Part shown: positions 1 through 8,600 of the stretch, piece after piece
Numbering within the stretch: position 1 is the first letter of the stretch
Layout of the letters: each line of letters begins with the position of its first letter
Assembly (NCBI GenBank): GCA_030407315.1
Contig: JALQPE010000795.1
Span: 1-33,000, forward strand
Direction: 5' to 3'
Origin: Asparagopsis taxiformis
Taxonomy: Eukaryota; Rhodophyta; Florideophyceae; Bonnemaisoniales; Bonnemaisoniaceae
Length of the DNA: 33,000 bases
Notes under the pieces: generated by a model
The model's input: only the letters and a program-made list of their open reading frames with translations
What the model was told of the DNA's origin: nothing
The model's database searches: none
Position numbers and translations under genes: made by a program

Positions 1-308
1 TTGCTCGATCTTGTCTTGTCCCCTTTTCCCTCCCGGCACGATGCCAATACCTATATGCCACGATGGCATCGCTTTACAGTGTAAACACTGTTCGTAACGT
101 CCCCGAATGGGAAAGACCTTGTGGGTCACACGTAGGGACCCGTTGGTCCGTTGGCCGTTGCCAGTACGTTCGTTGCACACTGTGCGGTTGCGCGCGCGCA
201 TGCGCCAGCAATGTTCGTGCATTGCTGTCGCCGGTCGTGTCCGCCGAGATTCGAATTCCGCGGAAAAACGTAAATATTTGCAATTTCGGAATTGCCACGT
301 ATACTACA
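1..308 (-). repeat. 3' LTR of the Ty3/gypsy element, cut by the window edge
   Basis: This segment matches 13010-13320 throughout, with seven single-base indels and no substitution that I can find. In element sense it begins TGTAGTATAC at 308 and runs leftwards. Because base 1 still aligns with base 13010, the LTR probably continues outside the window. A short hairpin (ACAGTG...CACTGT, near 77-92) is present in both copies. Confidence 0.93.
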
Positions 309-309
309 C

Positions 310-323
310 AGCCCCACCCCACA
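310..323 (-). promoter_or_regulatory. Probable polypurine tract for plus-strand DNA priming
   Basis: In element sense the bases just upstream of the 3' LTR read GTGTGGGGTGGGGCTG and then TGTAGTATAC. A G-rich tract directly against the LTR start is the expected place and composition for the polypurine tract that RNase H leaves as a primer. It has two T interruptions. Called by position and composition only. Confidence 0.6.
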
Positions 324-881
324 CGTGGACGTCCCCGGCCACGCGAGGCCCTTCAGGACGCGCCTGAGACACGGGGCCGTGGCGCCTTTTCGGGTACAAC
401 TGCGGACGTGGCAGTTGTCCCGAAAATCTCGTTTAAACGTACTGCGGCCCGGTTGGCTGATCGAATCGCCACGGCGCCGGAGCGCGCGCGGTGCGCTCCG
501 GCTTTTCGTAATCATCGCGGCCCGCCCGTTGGCGTCGTACGTCAATGCCTCGCTTAGGCGTTTCCTGCAACGAATGCAGTGTCCAATTCCACCACGCGGG
601 TGTGCTTCAATTCAGCGCGATACGTGCGCAGGCCGCGGCCCTTTCGTGAATCTGCCAGCGGGTCATTCGACAACGGTCGTCCGAAGGATATTTAAGCCGC
701 GGCTTAACGTGATAGCGATCGTCGCTCACCCTTCCTCTCACCATCGTCATCCAGGCCGTTGCCTTTCGTTCTCCCTTTACCCTTTTCCCCCGCTGGGTAC
801 TAACTACCTCCGTTCCTTTCGTTCTGTTGTTCCGTTTCGCCGCGTGGCTCTCGTTTTCGTGCTCGTGCACTGTCGTCTTCG
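324..881. other. Untranslated 3' region with strong hairpins
   Basis: I see no convincing gene here. Two strong hairpins stand out. At 387-425 a stem of about 15 bp has one bulge (arms around TTTTCGGG-ACAACTGC). At 478-500 the arms are CGGAGCGC and GCGCTCCG. A perfect 16-bp palindrome, TTAAGCCGCGGCTTAA, lies at 692-707 and overlaps a TATA-like GATATTTAA on the plus strand. A pyrimidine-rich stretch follows at about 730-840 and contains TACTAAC near 799. These could belong to a promoter or leader for the plus-strand frame downstream, but that is inference. Confidence 0.5.
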
Positions 882-3125
882 TTGCGTACGACTGACCACG
901 ATGTTCACTATCGCGTAGTACCGATACTCCCACCCCGCGGCCCGCCGGCTCTGCTGGAGGGAGCGAGGAACCCTTCGCAGGGCGCTCCCTCCCTCGTCGG
1001 GGCCGGTGCGCCGCCAGCGACGGAAGCGTCCGTCGCGCCCGCCCCATCCGTTAGGGCGGTCAAGAAGCCGTTGCTTCGCAGGCCGTCGCCCTTCTTCGTC
1101 TCGCCCGATGGCTCCGTCTCGCCTGGTGGCTTCCGTGACGACCTGCCAGAGGCTAAAAGGGCCGATGCCCCTCGTGATGATGACGCAACGGCGTCCGACT
1201 TCGGGGAATTCGTCACCCGTCATTCCGGCCGCCGCGGCCCCCCCGTCGACGGTGCAGCCGCGATGGCAGCGGCCGCTCGTTCGCGTCGTGCTGTGGCGGC
1301 GCCCGCACGGGCGTGCCTCGTCGTGATGGCTCGCCGCGTTCCCTCGCCAGGACCCTCGCCGGAGGGTGGTGACCCCGTTGGGACAGTCGGCACCGCCTCA
1401 CGTGGCGGGTGCGGCGCGCTAAACGTAGGCGTCCTGACCCACGCGTGGGCTGCGTTGCCCCGCGTGGGCATCACGGATGACGATCTCGCCACGTTGGCCA
1501 GAGATCGTCTGGACGCCCGCGCGGTCGTCGACTATATGCGTTCCGCCGAGGATACGTGGGGGCGGGCAGCCGGCGTCGTTTCGCCAACGGGCCGCCGGGA
1601 TCGGAACGTTACCAGATCCCGGCGTCGATACGTTGCGACCGCTCGTGGTTGCGTGACGTCAACGACGCGATCTACGTCGATCGTATGGACGCCTACTGTG
1701 GAAGGGGACGCCCGAGGAACCGCCGTTCATCTCGGTGTCGTCCGTATTCGTATGTCCGCGGAAACTTTCCGACGGCAACGTGCCGAATGGAAGACTGCTC
1801 TTCGTTGAGCGTCATCTCCAAAAGTGTCGTGTCGTACGACGACCACTTCGCGCTCCGTCACGTGAACGCGGACGACTATCGCGTGTCGCACGCGTCAGCT
1901 CCGTGGGTCGTCCCGAGCGAGCTCTACTTCCCGCCGTTGCCGGAAGTAGTAGGAGTTTCCGTACCCCCGTGGGTCGTCCACGTTATTACCACGCGTGGTA
2001 CATTATTTCACCGATGCCGTGAAGGACGCGCCTGCCCCCGTGAAGGAACGTTTTCCTCATGGCCGTGGATATCGAACACGCAGCGATGCTCGCATGCTCG
2101 CTGTTCGTGGAACGTCGTGTGTTCGGGCGCGCATGCCTGCTGCGGAGTCCACGTTGGACTTCCTGGCCGACTACGAGATGCTTCGTGCAATCCCGGTGGA
2201 CGGTTCCGACACGTTTTCTCCCGTTACCAGCGCGTTGGCTGAGGCTCGCGGCGCCCTTGCGTTGGGGCCGGGAGTATCGCGTTATACGCCCGATTACGCG
2301 CCGGGGGATACCAGGAGTTCGTCTGTACGAGTGATGGGGCTTACGTGCCGCGGGTCGCTTCCCGTTCCGAACGCCGTCGTGGCAATCGTGCCGGTTATTT
2401 CGGCGGCCTCGGGGGCAACGAGCGCCCCGAGGGACGCGTTCTGGCCGTCGTGGCCATCAAACGAAGCGCCGCGTGCGCCGGAACCTCGAGAGGTCGTGCC
2501 ACGCGAGGCTACGGAAGGGGGCAACGTTGCCCACGTCAGTCGTCCGAATGTGGCCACGCCGGCCGAACGCGCGCCACGGTTTCGTTAGCCTGGACGACCG
2601 CGCCTCCGATGAGGATGCCCGTCGGCTTCTCGGTACGTCGATGGCCGCTCCGCCTCGTGCGGACGGCTGGGTTATTCGTTCCCTCATCTCGTCCGTGGCT
2701 CGCGCAGCGAAGAGTTCAGGGCCCCGACGTTGGACCTGACTGCCCGCTTGGCAACGGAACGCGCGATTTCCGAGCGTCTCGCCGCGGCGACTCGTAGTTA
2801 CGCGCCGCCCGTTGGCGTTCGTAATGAACCTTACGGTTATGCGAGTGGCGGCGGCTTCGGCGACCCCGCCGGGTATGGTCACGCAGCGGCGTACCTGCCA
2901 CGCGACCCCTCTTCGGCGCGCCCTTCGGATACGCGCAGTCACGGAACTGCGGATCCTTACGCTAGGGATCCCGCGTCGCGTCGCGAGCGAGCCCCCGTGG
3001 TCACGCAGACCGTCGATCCGTATGCGCCGGGCTTCGTTCAGCCCAGTCGCAGCCGCAGCCACGATAGCCGCGGCGAAGGCCCTGGTCCGTATGACCCTGC
3101 GGGCAAGCGTTCTCGTCGCTACTAG
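882..3125 (+). pseudogene. Antisense reading frame inside the retrotransposon, frameshifted, unknown product
   Basis: Protein-like sequence runs along the plus strand, opposite to gag-pol, but jumps between frames. Main segments are 882 to about 1555, about 1590-1720, about 1735-1830, about 1840-1990, 1995 to about 2400, about 2570-2710 and 2730-3125. The 5' part is Pro/Ala/Arg-rich. The middle looks like an ordinary globular protein. The last 130 residues are rich in Gly, Tyr, Pro, Arg and Asp, with Asp-Pro-Tyr-Ala repeats and a basic Ser/Arg tail ending at a TAG at 3123-3125. No ATG marks the start; the frame at 882 opens with TTG, so the true start or first exon is unknown. Antisense ORFs downstream of pol are known in some large plant gypsy elements such as Grande. 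I recognise no domain. The breaks may be decay or sequencing indels. Confidence 0.5.
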
Positions 3126-3257
3126 GTCGTTCCTAGGTTAGTTCGTAGGCCACGTCGGCTCTAGCATCGTGTTACTTTCGTAAACTTCGTCTTGTTTCTT
3201 TGCGTAATCGCATGGCTCCGTTGAGCTTCGTAATGCGTTTGGCAGGTCGTCTGCAGC

Positions 3258-3305
3258 GGGGGAGGGGTTAGCGTTAAGCCCCTCCCCACAATTTTTTTTT
3301 TGTGG
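3258..3305 (+). terminator. Hairpin plus T-run after the antisense frame
   Basis: A perfect 9-bp stem, GGGGAGGGG (3259-3267) with CCCCTCCCC (3279-3287), is followed by ten Ts (3292-3301). A second small stem, CCACAA/TTGTGG, flanks the T-run. It lies about 130 bases after the stop of the antisense frame. On the plus strand it resembles a terminator for polymerase III or a bacterial-like polymerase. On the element-sense strand it gives an A-run and a G-rich hairpin. Its function in a eukaryote is uncertain. Confidence 0.35.
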
Positions 3306-3483
3306 CGTCTACCCCGTCGGGTGTCGTAAGGCTTACGTAGCCCGTGCTTCGAGTTCGCGGCGGCGCGTGCCCGTTGGCAGGTTCATAACACACGCAATTA
3401 TTCGGCAAAGCGGCGGCGCGTAGCGGCGGCTTTTCACTGCGAGTGGTACGTTAACCTCGATCATAGAGCCCGTTGGCGTGCGT

Positions 3484-4190
3484 ATCATTTAGTAACTAAC
3501 TCGGAAATCGTTTCCGCCGTCGTTTCTCGTCCGGATAACCCCGTCGGGTGTCGAATTTCGTTGAGCATTCGAGCTCTTTGGCGCGTAGCACGTCGGTGCC
3601 TTTTAATTTGCTCCGATGAGGACGGAAAATTCGCTCGAACGTCAGACCGACTCGCGCGTGAGTTGGTTGACGTTCTACGCCGTTGCGTGTACGCAGCAAT
3701 TCGTCGCAGTACGTTGCGGTTCCGTTAACACGACGTGGTTGCCGGCGGGCTTGGCTTTTCGTATAGCCGTTGACGTATAGAGCGCCGTCGCGCTTCACGT
3801 TCCCGCGGCTTCACGTTGGCCAGTGGCGTTATCATTTTGTAACTATCTCGGAATTCGTTTTTCCGCCGTCGTTCCTCGTGCGGATAACCCCGTCGGGTGT
3901 CGAATTCCGTTGAGCATTCGAGCTCTCTGGCACGTAGCACGTCGGTGCCAATTTTAATTTGCTCCGATGAGCTGGACGGAAAATTCGCTAAGCGTCAGGC
4001 CGACTCGCGCGTGAGTTGGCTTGACGTTTCACGCCGTTGCGTGTACGCGGCAGTGCGTCGTGGCGCGTCGCGGTTCCGTTGACAACGTCTTTGCCGGCGG
4101 GCTTGGCTTTTCGTATAGCCGTTAACACCGTTAGCGCCGTCGCGCTTCACGTTCCCGCGGCGGCTCACGTTAGCCGGTGGCGCAATCGTT
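3484..4190. repeat. Tandem direct duplication, unit about 350 bp, two copies
   Basis: Copy one (3484 to about 3830) and copy two (3831 to about 4190) align along their whole length with scattered substitutions and small indels. Shared landmarks include ATCATTT at the start of each, CCCCGTCGGGTGTCGAAT, GAGCATTCGAGCTCT, TTAATTTGCTCCGATGA, GACTCGCGCGTGAGTTGG and GGGCTTGGCTTTTCGTATAG. Neither copy has a convincing reading frame. The offset between copies grows from about 347 to 355 bases. The copies are clearly more diverged than the LTRs. Confidence 0.85.
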
Positions 4191-5628
4191 GCGCTAGTCC
4201 GCTTCGCGTGGTGGCGTCGTTTCGCCGCGGCGTCCGAGGAGCGTTTCGTTAGCTCATCCGTTATGTGGTGCGACGTGCACCTGGGCATACGTAATGCTCG
4301 CCCTTACGCCGTTGCGTAATTTCGTTTATTCGACTTGCGAACCCGACGGGGACGCGATTGACGAAGTCGTTTCGCATGCCCGCGGGCGTTTGAGGCTGTT
4401 ACGTGAGCCAGTTTTTCGTCGGCTCGTCGCCTTCGGCTGTGCCGTTTTACGTTGGCTACCAGCTTGTACGCCGTCGCGTATTCGTATTTTCGTTTCGCGG
4501 GGTCGACCCGTTGAGGTACGTCGTTATCGTTACGACGTCCGCGTACCTCGCTCGTCTCCTGACCGACGTGGCCGGTGGCGCGTGCGCCTTCGAATGCGTA
4601 CGAGTTGCAGCTTCGTTAGCTTTTACGTTATGACGCGGACGTGTGCGTCTTCGTCTTCGTGACCGTACGTGGTCAACCCCTTTCGGGTTTGCTCGTGCGT
4701 TTCGACTAGCCGGCGGGCTTTTCGCTTTCGCGTGTCATTCGTTATGCCCGCGTGGCAGGACACCGTTGTGTCGTTCCGTGGTTGCCGTACGTGGCTGCCG
4801 TGTTCGGCATCGTGCCACACGATGGCGATACGGTTCGCCGTCCGTTGTCGCGGCCTCGTTGGCTCGTCGTTCGCACGCTTTATTCTCGCGCGCTTCGTGC
4901 GCTGAGACCCGTTGGTCTAATTCGTCGGCTAACGTATAGCTTCGTTCCGCTTCGTGCGTGGAGTTTCGTAATGAGGCCGTTGCCATCTTCGTTGGGGACG
5001 CGTCCGTCCTACGTCGTTTCTCTCCGCCTTCCGGCGTCACGTTGCCGTTAGCTCGCGAGCTGTTTGGCGTTGACCTCGTTGGTCGATGCGACTCGTTGTC
5101 AGCGGCTGTCCACGGGGACGTACGATGGCTCACGTGACATGCCAAAATTACGAAATTTTCGGGGCACGCGTGTCCCGAGATTTGGCCGGATTAGCGCACT
5201 GTAATCGGCCCGATTTTTCGTACCGTGCGTCCATGGCCCGCTGGCCCAAGTATAATTTTTCGCGCGAAAAATCTGACGTGTTGTCTGTCCGTGGCCCGTG
5301 GTGTCGTCACCTTTGCCCGTGGGGCGGTCAACACTGTCGAGCCAGTCGTGGCTCTTCACATCGTGTGAATCGTCCGCGCGTGGACTCGTTGTCCAATCTT
5401 TCGTTGGCGCTCGTGCCTCCACCAACGTATGGTGTCGAAAACGAAAAGAGCGACGGCTCTAGCACGCATCGCGCCCCCCCAACGCAAGGGTGGACGTCCC
5501 GGCCACTCGTTGTGCCTTCGCTTCTCGTTCGTGCGGCTCGTCGCCTTCGTTTGTTGCATCGTGCAACGTCGCGCACGCGTGCGCTTAACGCGACGCTCGT
5601 GTGCGTTTTCGGGGACCGTCGTGGCCTT
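4191..5628. other. Non-coding element sequence between pol and the tandem duplication
   Basis: I find no supported gene. Open frames here look like by-products of the CGT-rich composition and lack plausible starts. At 5256-5271 there is a perfect palindrome TTTTTCGCGCGAAAAA, which contains the TTTCGCGC core bound by E2F-type cell-cycle factors in many eukaryotes, with a TATAAT-like string just before it. Around 5160-5180 lies an imperfect palindrome CGGGGCACGCGTGTCCCG that includes ACGCGT. These matches are seen in the sequence; regulatory meaning is inference. Confidence 0.45.
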
Positions 5629-8600
5629 TCACGTTGTTGCTCGTCGCACGCGTGCGAAGTATCGAGAGACGCTCTCTTCAGATACGTTCCGGCGGGGCTC
5701 CCACGTAGGGTTACGATACCCGACCCACTTCACGAGGAAGTCTAACGTTCCGTCCTCGTTCACGCGGTGGTTGAGTAGGTCGTCTACTACATACGCCGGA
5801 CCGTCGCGGTTCTTGTCGAGGTCTGCCTCGGTGGCATCGTATGGCTCCGGCGGGGGCGCGTTCGCCGGCGTTGGCGCGTACGCAACGCGGTCCGAGTTGA
5901 CACGTTCAACTACGTCTCCTCGTTGGATGACGAACGTTCGTACGTCGTTACGTAGTACGCGGAACGGTCCCAACGCGTGGTTGCCGAGCTTCGTGCCCTT
6001 CGTGGTCCCGTCCGTCGGGTCGATGAATACGTATTCTCCCGCGCGGATGTTTCGATTCGAGACACGGACTCGTTTGTCGAAATTTCGTTTATAACGTGCC
6101 TGCGCGGCCTTCAGCGTTCGATACGCGTTATCCATCGTTGTGGCGAGCTCACGAACGTAAGTGGCTCCCCCTCCCCCGTCGGGTAGTTCGCGGTTCGTTA
6201 CCGACGTGTTTAGCGCCAACGGTGGCGGTGGATTCGTGAGAATCAAATCGAAGGGCGTCGTGCCCGTGCTCGAATGCACATGCGTGTTGTACGCAAACGT
6301 TAACGCCGATGCGTATCGATCCCAGTCGTTCTGGTTTTCGTTCACGTAATTGCGCAGCATCGCCAGGATCGTCCTGTTGTAGCGCTCCACCTGCCCGTTC
6401 GTTTGGGGGTGGTACGTCGACGTAAAGACGTTCGTTACGCCAATCTCGTTGCAAACGCGCTGGAAGAACTTAACAGCGAACTGCTTTCCGTTGTCGCTTA
6501 TGAGCGTCCGTGGGGGTCCATACGAGAAGACCCACGCGTTGACGAACGCGCTCGCCACGTTGGCGGAATCGATATTTCGTAGAGGTACGACTCTAGTCAG
6601 CTTCGTGAAGCGGTCCGTTATCACAAGAATAAATCGGTTACCACGCGTGGTCTTCGTAAGCGGACCTAGTATGTAGATACATAGGTCTCGCAACGGCTCC
6701 GTAGCCGGAAATAAACGTAGCGGGTTCGTCCGTTTGCGAAGCTTCACGCGGTTCTTCGCACATCCGACGCAGTTTCGTACCGTTGCGTGGATGTCGGCGG
6801 CCATCGCGGGCCAGTAGTACGTCCTCCGTAGGGTATAGTACATACGCGTTTGCCCGGGATGTCCAGCGAGGACGTGGTGGTGCGTTAACTCCAGCAGCCG
6901 CGGCCGTAACGAAGCCGGCACAACGATTTGTGTACGTTCCTCATCGTGAGGGTTCCGGCGTCGGAGTAGGCCATCGTGGCCTTCGAAGAATGCAGCGTCC
7001 TGCGTGTCGGACTGTCGTGTCAGTATCGTTTGACAGAACGCGTCCTCGCGTTGAGCTTCGATAAGCTCGTCCCTCGTAATGGGAAGCTGAACGTCAGCTG
7101 GTGGCACGCGTGCCGAATCGTCTTCAGCAGCGCGCTGTTCGTCGAGGAAATCCGGTTCCTCGTCAAGAACGTCATCGAGCGACGCGTCGCGGTTGAACTC
7201 GAGGCCATCGTGGCCAGCCGTCGTGGCTGATGTTCGTTCATCACGAGTCTCGTTCGACGGGTCGTCGTGACCCCCGGCATTCGTCGCCTTTTTACGTACG
7301 GACGTCGTTCGTCCTTGCCCATTTCGTGTGGGTTGTCGACGACTGCGAGTCGTCACGAGGACTGCGTCCCCGTACGATGGTACGTCATCGTCGACGGGTC
7401 GACCGTCGTCATACGTAGATATCACACGTGATAAAGCGTCAGGTACCTGGTGCACGCGCCCAGGCCTGTACGTAACTTCGAAATCGAATTCGGCAACGCG
7501 TAGCCTCCATCGTAGTAGTCGTCCGGACGCGTCCGTCAACGTCATCAGCCAACGTAAGGCTTCGTGGTCCGTACGTACGGTAAATCGTTGACCCTCTACG
7601 TAGGGTCGGAGCGACGTTATCGCCCAAACGACGGAGTAGCACTCGCGCTCGGTCGCCGAGTAACCACGTTCGGTTTCGTTAAGGGTCTTCGACCAGTACC
7701 CAATCGGCACCCATTCGTTGGGCTTATCCTCGTTTTGCTGCTGGAGCAACGTAGCTCCCAGCTGATACGCCGACGCGTCGGTATCGATCATGAACGGACG
7801 TCCCGCCTTCGGAAGGTGCAATACTGGTGGCGACACCAGTATTGTCTTCAACGTTTCGAACGCATTCGTTTGCGCGTCCGTTGGGTTTGTCCAATCGGGG
7901 GAAGCGTCCTTCTTCAACATCGTGTTGAGTGGCCGAGCGATCTCGGCATACGCCTTTACGAAACGGCGGTAAACGTTGGCCGCGCCCAAAAACGATCGAC
8001 ATTGCGTCTTGTCCCGCGGGAACGTAGCCGTACGAAAGGCTTCCTTGTTCCGTGCTGCGACGTGCAGCTTCCCTGGGGTGATCACGTGCCCCAGGTAGTC
8101 AACTCGTGGTTGAAAGAACGAGCACTTCGTGAGCTTTAACGTTACTCCCGCTGCGCGTAGCAGGGAAAGCACCTGGTCAACGTGACCCAGGTGAGACTCG
8201 AGGTCTTTCGAAAAGACGATTACGTCGTCTAAGTAGACAAGGCACGATTGCCAACGTACTCCGGAGAGGATTATGTCCAACGTCCGCTGAAACGTAGCGG
8301 GGGCATTTCGTAGCCCGAATGGCATTCGCACGTAGCGATACGTTCCCATGAAAGACGTAAACGTTGTCTTATCACGGTCCTCGGCGGAGACGGGCACTTG
8401 CCAGTAACCGGCGTTACAATCGAGTGTCGTGAAGATGGCGGCGTCGCCAAGCGAATCGAGGCAATCTTCCATACGAGGAAGCGGGTACGAATCAGCGATC
8501 GTTTTCGCGTTCAAACGCCTGTAGTCGACACAGAAACGTAAGGATCCGTCCTTCTTCGGCACCAACACGATTGGTGACGCCCATTCGCTGGACGCGGGTT

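Noticed and set aside
798..918. Spliced leader for the antisense frame (TACTAAC branch site then pyrimidine tract)
   Set aside because: No donor site and no clear acceptor that joins to the frame; kept only as a note.
4735..5145. Minus-strand 136-codon frame downstream of pol, a possible extra element gene
   Set aside because: Opens with TTG, has no domain signature, and its composition matches the non-coding surroundings.
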